NCBI GenBank assembly: GCA_019414445.1
Contig: DXMA01000019.1
Location: 1 to 44,044, forward strand
Reading direction: 5' to 3'
DNA from: Collinsella sp.
GTDB taxonomy: Bacteria; Actinomycetota; Coriobacteriia; Coriobacteriales; Coriobacteriaceae
DNA length: 44,044 nt
Shown here one piece after another: positions 1-10,019 of the stretch. Both the position numbers and the translations under genes were made by a program. The notes beneath the pieces are model-generated. The model ran no database searches. It was not told the origin of the DNA and saw only the letters and a list, made by a program, of their open reading frames with translations. How positions within the stretch are numbered: the first letter of the stretch is position 1; each line of letters begins with the position of its first letter.

Positions 1-129
1 AGACCGGAGGGGCGCCGGGGGCGGGAATCTGGGCGTACACATTTCCTACACATATTAAAACCCTGCTTACGTTTGCCAGCCGTTCTCTACCGCTCACCGA
101 GGGCCTCTTTATAGTGAAGCGTCATATGG
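1..129. other. Window edge, no gene seen
   Basis: This short stretch lies downstream of the minus-strand phosphoglucomutase stop codon and at the window edge. I see no open reading frame, no convincing terminator and no repeat shared with the rest of the window. A promoter for a gene outside the window cannot be excluded. Confidence 0.4.
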
Positions 130-1530
130 CTAAAGCTGATAGGCTCCCTTAGCCAAGGCACAGCCGGCATCGAGCAACTCATCGCGCTCCTCCACCGAGA
201 ACCCCTCGGCGTATACGCGAACCACCGGTTCGGTCCCGCTGGGGCGGATCAGCAGCCAGGTGTCATCCTCGAATGCCAAACGTAAACCATCCATATGGCT
301 TACAGCCTGCGGCGCCTTGCCGCAAATCGATTTAAGATTCATGCCAGGAAGCAGCGTTCGCAGCGATTCGGCGTCTTCGGCCTCAAGGCGCAAATCGCGA
401 CGCCCATAGCTCGTCTTACCAAAACTGGCCTCGAGCTGATCGACCAAAACGCCCAAAGGCGCGCCCGTCTTTGCCATAAGCTCACACAGAATCAGACAAG
501 CAAGGATTCCATCACGCTCAGGCATATGCGCGGCGATGCCGATACCGCCGGCCTCCTCGCCTCCCATGAGGACGCCGCCCTTCTTCATCTCTGCCGCTAT
601 ATATTTGAAACCGACTGGTTTGACGGTCACGCGGCAGCCTAGCGCCTCGGCAATGCGACGCACGAGCGTCGAGCACGAGAGATTGACGACGACACGCCCC
701 TCCAAATTGCGGAATTGAACGAGGTCGCCCAAAACAAGCGCCATGATTTGATGCGGATGAATATATCTACCGCGTTCGTCGACCGCACCGATACGGTCGG
801 CATCGCCGTCGGTCACCAGGCCTGCGCACGCCCCGTCCTCGACAACCGCACGCTCGCAGGCGTCCACCCACGGCTCAACAGGGTCGGGGCAAATGTCCTC
901 TTGATCGGACGACTGTCCGGCATGAATCTCGTGCACCTCGACGCCTAGCTCCCGCAGCAGGTCGGCAAGATATCCCTGGGCCGCGCCGCCCATGGGGTCA
1001 ACTACCACACGCAGGTGAGCGGCTCGAATGGCCTCGGCATCGACAAACGATGCCACCGCCTGCATATAGTCAGGAATAATATCCGCGGTGCGATAGCGTT
1101 CCTCGATCCCCATCGGCTCGGGGGCCATAGTCTCTTCGAGCTCTTCGATGACATCCTGATTGGCCGTCGAGCCATCTCCCATGCGCAGCTTAAGGCACAG
1201 ATACCCCTGCGGAAGATGGGATCCCGTCACCATGAGCGCACCGCAGGCCTCGCCGTCATACGCCGCCGCCCACGTAAGGGCGGGGGTCGGAACAGGCCGA
1301 GATGCGAGCACTGCGTCCAATCCGTGAGCGGCAAGCACGCCTGCCGCAAGCTCAGCAAACTCGCGCGCCTGCGGCCGGGTGTCGAACCCTATATATACTG
1401 TTTTGCCGGGATTGATCTTTTGCCACAACTCGCCGACGGCATCGGCAATGCGGGCAACGTTGTCGACGGTAAAGTCGTCCTCGACGCGGGCGCGCCAACC
1501 GTCAGTTCCAAAATGAATTATCGCGCACAC
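130..1530 (-). CDS. Phosphoglucomutase/phosphomannomutase family protein
   Basis: Alpha-D-phosphohexomutase, expected to interconvert hexose 1- and 6-phosphates in the cytoplasm. From a GTG start at 1530 (AGGTG seven bases upstream) it has 466 residues and opens with IHFGTDGWRA. The metal loop DGDADR is at about 241-246, the sugar-binding loop GEEAGG at about 324-329, and the phosphate loop RPSGTEP lies near the C-terminus. The phosphoserine loop reads TGSHLP (Ser at about 104) instead of the usual TASHNP. Catalytic Ser and His remain but the surrounding residues differ, so substrate or activity may be changed. A longer reading to an upstream ATG has no ribosome-binding site. Glucose versus mannose specificity cannot be read from sequence. 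Confidence 0.85.
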   Translation of the reverse strand: MCAIIHFGTDGWRARVEDDFTVDNVARIADAVGELWQKINPGKTVYIGFDTRPQAREFAELAAGVLAAHGLDAVLASRPVPTPALTWAAAYDGEACGALMVTGSHLPQGYLCLKLRMGDGSTANQDVIEELEETMAPEPMGIEERYRTADIIPDYMQAVASFVDAEAIRAAHLRVVVDPMGGAAQGYLADLLRELGVEVHEIHAGQSSDQEDICPDPVEPWVDACERAVVEDGACAGLVTDGDADRIGAVDERGRYIHPHQIMALVLGDLVQFRNLEGRVVVNLSCSTLVRRIAEALGCRVTVKPVGFKYIAAEMKKGGVLMGGEEAGGIGIAAHMPERDGILACLILCELMAKTGAPLGVLVDQLEASFGKTSYGRRDLRLEAEDAESLRTLLPGMNLKSICGKAPQAVSHMDGLRLAFEDDTWLLIRPSGTEPVVRVYAEGFSVEERDELLDAGCALAKGAYQL

Positions 1531-1652
1531 GCGCAGACACCTCACAGTGTTTGGATCATGGTACGCATGGGGTATACCCGCAACGCTCGCCCAGCAACCT
1601 GCCAAAACCGGCATTCACCATTTGGGCAAATGCTACCGCCGATGTGCAAGCA

Positions 1653-1683
1653 ATAAAAAAACCGCCCCGTATGGAGCGGTTTC
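1653..1683 (-). terminator. Rho-independent terminator after the homocysteine methyltransferase gene
   Basis: Read on the minus strand, AAACCGCTCC and GGGGCGGTTT pair across a four-base loop (one G-U pair) and run into a seven-T tract. It starts a few bases past the stop codon at 1689 and should end the mntR-like/mmuM-like transcript before the phosphoglucomutase promoter. Confidence 0.85.
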
Positions 1684-1688
1684 GACCT

Positions 1689-2582
1689 TTATATATCGAG
1701 CGCCTCGGCCATCGCTGCCGTAGTGATTGCCGTGGTTCCACAGCAACTGCCCACCATTGCGGCACCGGCATGTCTCCATTCGATGCATGCGCGCGCGAAA
1801 GCTTCTGGGTTCTCGTGCCATACGGGGCCATCCTGAGTCTGGACCGGATCGCCCACGTTGGGACGCACCGTGACGGGAGTAGTCGCCGATGCAACCATCC
1901 TGGGCACCGCCGCGTTCGCGGCCGCAAGCGAACAGCAATTAACACCAACCGAGTTTGCGCCGTGTTTTTCGGCGTACAAAACGGCTGCCTCGATGTTGAG
2001 GCCATCGCCCAACAGGTCGCCTTTATCGTCAACGACAAAACTCACCAGGACAGGCATGCCGTCGGCGGCATCTCGGGCGCCGGCAAGCATGGGCTGCAAA
2101 TTACGGATAGACGTCACCGTCTCGATCAGCAGACCGTCAACACCAGCATTGAGCAAGGTGTGCGCCTGTTCGCGCGCAATGCCTCGGATTTCACGATACT
2201 CGACAGAGTCTTCGGCAAACCACTCAATACCGATCGGGCCCATCGAGCCCAGTAGCAGCTGAGGGTGCGCCTGGCGGGCATCGTCGACGGCCCCGCGATT
2301 GACCTCCGCCACGGACGGCGCAATCTGATCGTGCTTGAGGGCATAGCTTGATGCCTGAAAGGTGTTGGTAATGAGCACCTGCGCGCCGGCGGCGACATAC
2401 AAGCGATGAATACGAGAAACGGTCTGCGGCTCTGCCAGATTCCAAAACGCCGGTGGAATGTCGGCGGCATCGTACTCACTCAACAGAACACTGCCCATGG
2501 GGCCCTGCGCCAACAAGGTCTCGCTCGACAAGCGGCGCGTAAGTTCCTCGGCACCAAAGCGGTTGTAATAACTCGTATCCAT
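1689..2582 (-). CDS. Homocysteine S-methyltransferase family protein
   Basis: A 297-residue protein of the zinc-dependent homocysteine methyltransferase fold (MmuM, BHMT and MetH N-terminal type). It would pass a methyl group from S-methylmethionine or another donor to homocysteine to give methionine. Visible hallmarks are the N-terminal QGPMGSVL segment, a first cysteine in GVNCCSL, and the C-terminal zinc pair in GSCCGTT near residue 279, equivalent to the usual GGCCGT. Length fits MmuM. It starts 10 bases after the metalloregulator stop codon, so the two are probably co-transcribed. The methyl donor cannot be inferred. A strong terminator follows. Confidence 0.82.
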   Translation of the reverse strand: MDTSYYNRFGAEELTRRLSSETLLAQGPMGSVLLSEYDAADIPPAFWNLAEPQTVSRIHRLYVAAGAQVLITNTFQASSYALKHDQIAPSVAEVNRGAVDDARQAHPQLLLGSMGPIGIEWFAEDSVEYREIRGIAREQAHTLLNAGVDGLLIETVTSIRNLQPMLAGARDAADGMPVLVSFVVDDKGDLLGDGLNIEAAVLYAEKHGANSVGVNCCSLAAANAAVPRMVASATTPVTVRPNVGDPVQTQDGPVWHENPEAFARACIEWRHAGAAMVGSCCGTTAITTAAMAEALDI

Positions 2583-2592
2583 ATATATCCCG

Positions 2593-3015
2593 CTATTCCT
2601 CGACGCTGATTCCCTGCTTTTCGAGATAGGCGAGCCAGCGGTTCATCGTATCCTCGGAAAGCGCATGCTCCATCATGCAGGCCTCGGAATCGGCTCGCTC
2701 AAATTCGACACCGAGCTCCTGAACCAAAAACGTGCGGATGAGGCGATGACGGTACCAGATAGCCGTACCAACCTCGCGGCCGCGATCGGTCAGGACTACC
2801 TTGCCGTAGTGCGATTGCTCGACAAGTTCGGATGCTTTGAGCGCCGAAACCGCTTTATTGACCGATGCCTTGGAGACGCCAAGGCGCTGCGCGATGTCGA
2901 CCGATCGCACGCCGTTGGTTTCCCCCTCTTCGCTTTCAATGCGAACCATGCACTCCAAGTAGTCTTCGTTCGCCACCGTCAGATGTAGTTCGCGCGAGCT
3001 ATTTGTCGTATCCAT
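2593..3015 (-). CDS. DtxR/MntR-family metal-dependent transcriptional regulator
   Basis: A short (140-residue) metalloregulator: winged helix (VDIAQRLGVSKASVNKAVSAL) followed by the dimerisation and metal domain. Metal-ligand positions are recognisable: D and E in NEDYLE at the N-terminus, H in YRHRL, and C-M-M-E-H in SEACMMEHALSED, close to the DtxR pattern. The SH3-like third domain of DtxR is absent, as in MntR. The start at 3015 is chosen because GGGACGGAAG precedes it; an ATG seven codons upstream is poorer. It is first in an operon with the methyltransferase and divergent from pepT, with a perfect palindrome between them as likely operator. Fe(II) versus Mn(II) cannot be told. Confidence 0.85.
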   Translation of the reverse strand: MDTTNSSRELHLTVANEDYLECMVRIESEEGETNGVRSVDIAQRLGVSKASVNKAVSALKASELVEQSHYGKVVLTDRGREVGTAIWYRHRLIRTFLVQELGVEFERADSEACMMEHALSEDTMNRWLAYLEKQGISVEE

Positions 3016-3066
3016 GATCTTCCGTCCCTTCTGCATTCATTGGCTGATTCTACCCCATCCAAGCGT

Positions 3067-3090
3067 CACGGTATGCCGTGGCATACCGTG
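3067..3090. promoter_or_regulatory. Operator-like perfect palindrome between mntR-like gene and pepT
   Basis: CACGGTATGCC and GGCATACCGTG form 11-bp perfect arms around a 2-bp centre. It lies about 50 bases upstream of both divergent start codons, where a dimeric repressor would control one or both genes. The neighbouring DtxR/MntR-type protein is the obvious candidate binder; that link is inferred from position. Confidence 0.6.
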
Positions 3091-3135
3091 CTAGAGTTCT
3101 TATTGCACACGACGACCAAGATTGGAGCGGTCTTT

Positions 3136-4383
3136 ATGGAAAACACCACCACGAACCCCGATGTCCTCGAGCGCTTTTTGCGCTACGTCCAGATCAACAC
3201 GCAGTCCGAGGATGCAAACTGCGACCAGGTACCCTCGAGCGCCGTTCAGTTTGACCTTGCCAACGTGCTGGCTGAAGAGCTGCGCGAGCTTGGTGCGGAA
3301 GATGCCCACGTGACCGAGCACGCCTATGTCTGCGCGCATATCCCCGCAAGTGCGGGCGCGGAGGGCAAGCCCGCCCTGGGCCTGATCGCACACCTCGACA
3401 CCACCGAGGTTGCGCCGGGCGCCGGCGTGAAGCCGCACATTGTGCACTACGAAGGCGGCGACCTGGTCTGCGGTACTGTTGACGGCAAGCCCGTGGCAAT
3501 GAGCACCGCCAAGCTTCCCGCCCTGAACGACCTTGTGGGTGAGGACTTGGTCTGCAGCGACGGCACTACACTGCTGGGTGCCGACGACAAGGCCGGCGTC
3601 GCCGAGATCATGGCGCTTGTCGCGCGTATCGCTCAGGACCCCTCGCTGCCCCACCCCGCACTCGGCATTTGTTTTTGCCCGGACGAGGAGATCGGTCACG
3701 GCGCCGAGCTGTTGGACATCGAGGCCTTTGGCTGCAAGTACGCCTACACGGTCGACGGCGGCCCCATCGGCGAGCTGGAGTGGGAGTGCTTTAACGCCGC
3801 TGAGGCAACCGTTCGCTTTGAGGGCCAATCCATCCATCCCGGTGACGCCAAGGGCCGCATGGTCAACGCGGGCAATCTGTTCTGCGACTTTAACGCGCTG
3901 CTCCCTTATGCGCAGCGCCCGGAATACACCGAGGGCTACGAGGGCTTCTATCATCTTGAGGGGGTGTCTGCAACCGTCGACCACGCTACGGCGCGCTATA
4001 TCGTTCGCGACCACGACGCAGCTAAGTTCCAGCAGAAGCTCGATCTGATTGATTCCGCCGCCGCCATGCTCAACCAGCGTTTGGGCGAGGAGCGCGTGAC
4101 CGTGGAGATTAAGCAGCAGTACCGCAACATGGCCGAGATCGTTCGTGACTATCCCGAGCTTATTGATGTTGCCAAGGAAGCCTACCTTGCCTGCAGCGTT
4201 GAGCCCCAAGTGCTGCCGATTCGCGGCGGCACTGATGGCGCGCAGCTGTCGTTCCGCGGTCTGCCCTGCCCCAACCTTTCCACCGGCGGCTATTGCTACC
4301 ACGGCGTCAACGAGTTCGTCCCGGTCAGTTCGCTCGTCAAGATGACCGACGTCCTGCAGGAGCTCGTCGCCCGTTTCGCATAA
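3136..4383 (+). CDS. pepT: Peptidase T (tripeptide aminopeptidase)
   Basis: M20-family dizinc aminopeptidase of 415 residues that releases N-terminal residues from tripeptides in the cytoplasm. Metal and catalytic motifs occur in family order: HLDTTEVAPG (first His and catalytic Asp), GADDKAGV (bridging Asp), PDEEIGHGAE (catalytic Glu pair), VDGG, and the C-terminal GGTDGAQLSFRG and YHGVNEFVP segments typical of PepT. The start at 3136 follows GGAGCGG; upstream in-frame codons run through the palindrome and are unlikely to be translated. It is monocistronic, with a strong terminator just downstream, and divergent from the metalloregulator. Confidence 0.93.
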   Translation: MENTTTNPDVLERFLRYVQINTQSEDANCDQVPSSAVQFDLANVLAEELRELGAEDAHVTEHAYVCAHIPASAGAEGKPALGLIAHLDTTEVAPGAGVKPHIVHYEGGDLVCGTVDGKPVAMSTAKLPALNDLVGEDLVCSDGTTLLGADDKAGVAEIMALVARIAQDPSLPHPALGICFCPDEEIGHGAELLDIEAFGCKYAYTVDGGPIGELEWECFNAAEATVRFEGQSIHPGDAKGRMVNAGNLFCDFNALLPYAQRPEYTEGYEGFYHLEGVSATVDHATARYIVRDHDAAKFQQKLDLIDSAAAMLNQRLGEERVTVEIKQQYRNMAEIVRDYPELIDVAKEAYLACSVEPQVLPIRGGTDGAQLSFRGLPCPNLSTGGYCYHGVNEFVPVSSLVKMTDVLQELVARFA

Positions 4384-4412
4384 GCCTGGCTGCATAAGCC
4401 CAAAAGACGAAT

Positions 4413-4447
4413 CGCCCCGTCCTCTACAGAGAACGGGGCGGTTTTTT
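4413..4447 (+). terminator. Rho-independent terminator of pepT
   Basis: CGCCCCGT and ACGGGGCG pair across a short loop and are followed by GGTTTTTT. It lies 30 bases after the pepT stop codon. Confidence 0.9.
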
Positions 4448-4471
4448 GATACAAGGGGAGTAGTCAACATC

Positions 4472-4635
4472 GCAGGTTGAGCCAACGTCAGCGAGCGACG
4501 TCCAAGGCGAACAAGTTGGCATGAAAAAGGCAGGGCATTGACCTTCTGGTCATGCCCTGCCTTTTGAATGACAAATTGTCGCCTTGGGCGGCGCGCAGCG
4601 TCGAGTCGTTACGGCGTTTGGTAAAACGCCGTAAC
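4472..4635 (-). repeat. Structured dispersed 3'-end element, copy 1
   Basis: One of three related ~163-bp elements in the window. It ends exactly one base before the lytR stop codon complement. On the plus strand it has a conserved left segment (CAGGTTGAGC, GTCAGCGA), an outer stem CCAAGGCGA/TCGCCTTGG (4502-4510 with 4579-4587), a long apical hairpin with a TTCT loop (about 4525-4565), the conserved box GCAGCGTCGA, and a terminal hairpin GTTACGGCGTTT/AAACGCCGTAAC (4608-4635). In lytR mRNA this terminal hairpin begins right after the TAA. A role as terminator or 3' stabiliser is inferred. Confidence 0.8.
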
Positions 4636-5871
4636 TTAGTAGTTGGCTTCGTAGCCGTTGCCGTCACCGGTGGGCTCTTCGTAGTAGTCCGAATCGCTCG
4701 AATCGCTTGAGTCATCAGAATCGTCAGAGCTGACCGATGAGGTTGCGGTACCGTTTGCGTAGTCGTCAGACGTGTTGTTGCTGAGGTCACCGATCGTAGA
4801 GCTGGAACCGTCGGAAAGACCCATGGTGTTGGGACCCTTGGGATCCTTGCCGGCATCGACGCGCTCCATCATTTCCTTGAGCTCGTCCTCGTAGACAAAG
4901 ACGTAGCTCACACCATCGATCATGGTGCTGTCGTCGGCGTACGAGGGCAGGTTGGCCGAGTAGATACCGTCGACATCCATACCGCGCATGGCATTGACCG
5001 TAGCCACGATATCCTGAACGCTCATATCGGTTACGAGCATATCGGACAGCGAATTAACCAGGCCAAAGATCTTCGTGGCATCGAAGTTATTGAGAATCTG
5101 GTTGGCAAGGGCGCCAAGCACCTGACGCTGGTGGCGCATGCGCGTGTAATCGCCGTCGGCATAGGTGTAGCGGCAGCGGGCATAGGTAAGGGCGGTGGCA
5201 CCGTCCATATGCTGCTGGCCAGCGGTAATCTTAATATCCAGGTGCTCGGGGTCGTCAACATCATCGGTTGCGTTAATGTCGATACCGCCAACCGAATCAA
5301 TCAGCGCCTGCATACCGTCGAAGCTGACCTCGGCATAGTGGGAAATCTGAACACCGCACAGCTCGTTGACCGCCTCGACCATGGCCTCGGCGCCGCCAAC
5401 GGTATGGCAGGCGTTGGTCTTCATGGTCTCGCCCTTGTACTCGACCTTGGTGTCGCGCGGAACGGAAATGAGCGTCGCCTGCTTTTGCGTGGGGTCGATG
5501 CGTGCCAGGATAATCGAGTCGGCACGATACGTATCCTCGCCCGGACGGCCGTCGGTGCCAAGAAGCAGCACGTAGAACGGATCCTTTGCCTCATCGGTGT
5601 CAACCAGAACCCGACGCAGATTGTCGGTAATGACATTAGAATCGCCGAGCTTGCCCATAATGGTGGCAAACCACAGGCCGGCAGCGGTAGTGGCACTCAG
5701 CAGCACGCCAAGCACGACAATGAGCGCGACGTGACGAATCGTGTGGCTACGACGACGTTGGCGAGCTCGCTCGGAATAACGAGCCACGTTATCGCGACTG
5801 TAGATCTTGGCCTGCGCACCAGTTGAGGGTCTTCGAGTGGTGGTATCCGCGAGGGGCTTTTTATTAAACAT
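4636..5871 (-). CDS. LytR-CpsA-Psr (LCP) family cell-envelope ligase
   Basis: Membrane-anchored LCP enzyme, a family that transfers lipid-linked glycopolymers onto peptidoglycan outside the cell. A basic N-terminal tail precedes one membrane helix (HVALIVVLGVLLSATTAAGL, about 47-67). The LCP domain follows with LLLGTDGRPGE, RADSIILARI, ISVPRDTKV, VGGIDIN and YARCRYTYADGDYTRMRHQR, carrying the Arg and Asp residues that bind the pyrophosphate lipid. The C-terminus is a low-complexity Ser/Asp-rich tail of about 60 residues. The start is taken at the ATG at 5871 with AGG six bases upstream; a TTG two codons earlier is possible. It follows murA by 12 bases, so the two are likely one transcript. 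Confidence 0.9.
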   Translation of the reverse strand: MFNKKPLADTTTRRPSTGAQAKIYSRDNVARYSERARQRRRSHTIRHVALIVVLGVLLSATTAAGLWFATIMGKLGDSNVITDNLRRVLVDTDEAKDPFYVLLLGTDGRPGEDTYRADSIILARIDPTQKQATLISVPRDTKVEYKGETMKTNACHTVGGAEAMVEAVNELCGVQISHYAEVSFDGMQALIDSVGGIDINATDDVDDPEHLDIKITAGQQHMDGATALTYARCRYTYADGDYTRMRHQRQVLGALANQILNNFDATKIFGLVNSLSDMLVTDMSVQDIVATVNAMRGMDVDGIYSANLPSYADDSTMIDGVSYVFVYEDELKEMMERVDAGKDPKGPNTMGLSDGSSSTIGDLSNNTSDDYANGTATSSVSSDDSDDSSDSSDSDYYEEPTGDGNGYEANY

Positions 5872-5883
5872 AGGCAACCTGTA

Positions 5884-7167
5884 TTAGTAGATGACGGGAT
5901 CGGGGACGGTAGCATGCTCGACATGCGCGCCAAGCGCCTGCAGCTTTTCGACAAACTGCTCGTAGCCGCGCTTGATGTGATGGATAGCCGAAACCTCGGT
6001 CGTCCCGTCGGCGATCAAGCCCGCTACGACGAGGGCCGCTCCGCCGCGCAGATCGGGCGAGGTAACCTGTGCACCCGAGAAGCCCTTGACGCCATGAATC
6101 ATGGCATGATGGCTCTCGATACGAATGTCGGCACCCATGCGCACCAGCTCAGAGGCAAACATAAAGCGATTCTCGAAGATGTTTTCGGTAATAACGGAAC
6201 TGCCGTCGGCAAGGGCGGAGAGCACCATAATCTGCGCCTGCATGTCGGTCGGGAACCCGGGGAACGGAAGCGTCTGGATGTCGACCGGCTTGATACGCTC
6301 GGCACGGTTCACATGGACGCCATCCTCGACGCGCTCGCAGTCGATACCCATGAGCTCCATCTTCTTGAGCACCATGCCCAAGTGAATGGGGCAAAAGCCC
6401 GTGACATCGACACCGCGATCGTCGGCCATCAACGCACCGGCAACGATAAAGGTACCGGCCTCGATGCGGTCGCCTACTACGCGATGGGTAACAGGATGCA
6501 GCTCTTTCACGCCTTCGATAGTCACGACGGGCGTACCGGCGCCAACAATCTTGGCGCCCATCTCGTTGAGCATGTTAGCGAGATCGACGATCTCGGGCTC
6601 GCGGGCGGCATTGTCGATAACCGTGGTGCCCTGTGCGCGCACAGAGGCCATGATGAGGTTCTCGGTCGCACCGACGCTGGCGAACTCGAGCGTGACGGTG
6701 GTACCGCGCAGACCTTGGGGCGCATTAGCGTTGATGTAACCGTGGGCGGTATCGAACTCAACGCCCAGGGCCTCAAGACCAAGAATGTGCATATCGATCT
6801 TGCGAGCACCCAGGTTGCAGCCGCCCGGCATGGCAATTTTGGCGCGATGGAAGCGGCCCAGCAGGGGTCCCATGACGGCGGTGGAAGCGCGCATCTTGGC
6901 AACGAGCTCGTAGGGGGCCTCCCATGAATCGACCTGAGAGGTATCAATCTCGAGCGTGTGCTCGTCGAGAACATCGATCGTAGCGCCCATGCCCTTGAGC
7001 ACCTTGCCCATCACGTGGACATCGGAAATATCGGGCACGTTCTGCAGCGTCGTCTTGCCCGGCGCCAGAAGCGTTGCCGCCATGAGTTTGAGCGCGGAGT
7101 TCTTGGCACCCGAGACGGGCACGGAGCCTCCGATGGCGTGGCCACCCTCAACGCGGATAATATCCAA
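5884..7167 (-). CDS. murA: UDP-N-acetylglucosamine 1-carboxyvinyltransferase
   Basis: First committed enzyme of peptidoglycan synthesis: it adds enolpyruvate from PEP to UDP-GlcNAc and is the fosfomycin target. At 427 residues it has normal length. K22-N23 lie in GAKNSALKLMAA, and the catalytic cysteine lies in MPGGCNLGARKID at about residue 117, so the fosfomycin-sensitive Cys form is retained. The gene starts with TTG at 7167 behind GAAAGGG. A terminator separates it from the ATP synthase operon upstream, and lytR follows closely. Confidence 0.95.
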   Translation of the reverse strand: MDIIRVEGGHAIGGSVPVSGAKNSALKLMAATLLAPGKTTLQNVPDISDVHVMGKVLKGMGATIDVLDEHTLEIDTSQVDSWEAPYELVAKMRASTAVMGPLLGRFHRAKIAMPGGCNLGARKIDMHILGLEALGVEFDTAHGYINANAPQGLRGTTVTLEFASVGATENLIMASVRAQGTTVIDNAAREPEIVDLANMLNEMGAKIVGAGTPVVTIEGVKELHPVTHRVVGDRIEAGTFIVAGALMADDRGVDVTGFCPIHLGMVLKKMELMGIDCERVEDGVHVNRAERIKPVDIQTLPFPGFPTDMQAQIMVLSALADGSSVITENIFENRFMFASELVRMGADIRIESHHAMIHGVKGFSGAQVTSPDLRGGAALVVAGLIADGTTEVSAIHHIKRGYEQFVEKLQALGAHVEHATVPDPVIY

Positions 7168-7181
7168 GGTCTACCCTTTCA

Positions 7182-7219
7182 AAAAGCATGCCCGGGGTGG
7201 CTGGGCCATCCCGGGCATG
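7182..7219 (-). terminator. Rho-independent terminator of the ATP synthase operon
   Basis: CATGCCCGGG and CCCGGGCATG form a perfect 10-bp stem (7187-7196 with 7210-7219). On the minus strand the stem is followed by CTTTTTG. It lies between the atpC stop codon and the murA start codon. Confidence 0.88.
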
Positions 7220-7255
7220 ATGTGTTCGCAAATGGTCGAACGCTAAATCGTTTGA

Positions 7256-7648
7256 CTATTGGGCAAGCTTGAGCTTACACCATGCGATTTCATTATAGAG
7301 GTAGGCGCGGCGTGCATCATCCTCCGACAAATTACCCAGCTTCTCTTCAAAACCTTGAATATCAGCTTTAAGCTTGTCGGCATCGACGGTCGCCAAATTG
7401 CAAGCGCGCTCGGCGAGAACGGTCACGACATCGTCCGCAACCTGGGCATAGCCGCCGGCCACGGCAAACGTGTGGTCGACAGTGCCCATGGCCTTATCGG
7501 AAACGCGAACGTAACCGCGGTCGATCGTGCAGATCTCGCTGGAGTGAGCAGGCAGAACGCCAAACTCGCCATCCGTGGACGGAATCGACACAAACGCAGC
7601 GTCGCCCTCATAGGCGCAGCTCACGGGGCACACGATGCGGATACGCAT
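7256..7648 (-). CDS. atpC: ATP synthase F1 subunit epsilon
   Basis: A 130-residue central-stalk subunit that couples rotor to F1 and can inhibit hydrolysis. The N-terminal beta-sandwich is recognisable (CPVSCAYEGDAAFVSIPSTD, GEFGVLPAHS, AVAGGYAQVADDVVTVLAE). A C-terminal helical hairpin follows (residues about 90-130). It is the last gene of the operon, three bases after atpD, and is followed by a terminator. Confidence 0.95.
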   Translation of the reverse strand: MRIRIVCPVSCAYEGDAAFVSIPSTDGEFGVLPAHSSEICTIDRGYVRVSDKAMGTVDHTFAVAGGYAQVADDVVTVLAERACNLATVDADKLKADIQGFEEKLGNLSEDDARRAYLYNEIAWCKLKLAQ

Positions 7649-7651
7649 AAC

Positions 7652-9105
<1,454 letters not shown>

Positions 9106-9106
<1 letters not shown>

Positions 9107-10014
9107 TACTGTTCCTCCAATGCTGAGGCTCCGCCGACAATCTCGTTAATCTCGGTCGTGATCGAAGCCTGACGCACGCGACTATACGTGCGGGTAAGGG
9201 TCGAGATGATCGCGGTGGCGTTTTCCGTCGCGGAGTGCATGGCCTTGCGGCGTGCACCCTGCTCGGCAGCCGCCGAATCGATCAGGGCCTGGTAGATGAC
9301 CGTCAGGATATACGACGGTACAAGCTTGCCGAGAACATGCTCGGGAGAGGGCACGAACTCGAACGTGGACGAGATGCGCTTAGGGGCGTCGGTCTCGTTC
9401 TTACGCGGACCGTGGGCCATAGCGATCATCTCGGGGTCGAGCGGCAACAGATGCTCGACGCGAAGCTCCTGATCCACGCGGTTCTTTGCGTGGTGGTAGA
9501 CAAGCTCGACACGGTCAAGCTCACCGGCACGATACGCATCGCAGATATGAGAGGACATCATGCGGGCCTGATTGAAATCGGGCTCAGAGGAGTTGCCCTC
9601 AAAGTGCATGACAACGTTTGCGCGGTCACGGAAATACGTGGCCGGCTTACGCCCGCACGCGATGATCTCGCACTCGATGCCGTCGTTCGCCCAAGAAGCG
9701 GCGAGCTTTTCGGCCGTACGCTCCACTGTCGTATTGAAACCGCCGGCAAGGCCGCGGTCCGAGGCAATAACGACAATCAGGCCATGCTTGACGCTCTCAT
9801 GCTTCTGCAGCATGGGATCGGTGCCCGAACAGGAGGCGTCGCCGGCGACCGTCAACATGACGTCGGTCAGCGCCTCCTTATAGGGCTCGGCCTGCTTGGA
9901 GCGATCGAGGGCACGACGGATCTTGGCCGTAGAGACCATCTCCATCGTGCGCGTGATCTGCTTGGTCGTGGTAACCGAGGAGATTCGCTTCTTAATGTCG
10001 CGAAGGTTGGCCAT
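9106..10014 (-). CDS. atpG: ATP synthase F1 subunit gamma
   Basis: Central rotor shaft, 302 residues. The N-terminal MANLRDIKKRISSVTTTKQI and the C-terminal YSRVRQASITTEINEIVGGA helices form the coiled coil and are diagnostic. The middle Rossmann-like region is intact (VVIASDRGLAGGFN). It lies between atpA, five bases upstream, and atpD, which overlaps by one base. Confidence 0.96.
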
Positions 10015-10019
10015 GGGGC

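Noticed and set aside
4472..4635. Interpretation of the stop-codon-abutting elements as integron attC sites
   Set aside because: GTTAC/GTAAC ends and position after genes recall attC, but there is no integrase and the host genes are ordinary housekeeping genes in normal operons. The internal stems do not match the attC pattern of paired boxes.
4488..4856. Minus-strand reading sharing a peptide with another at 25913-26095
   Set aside because: The shared peptide comes from the apical hairpin of the dispersed element, which is palindromic DNA, not from a protein family.
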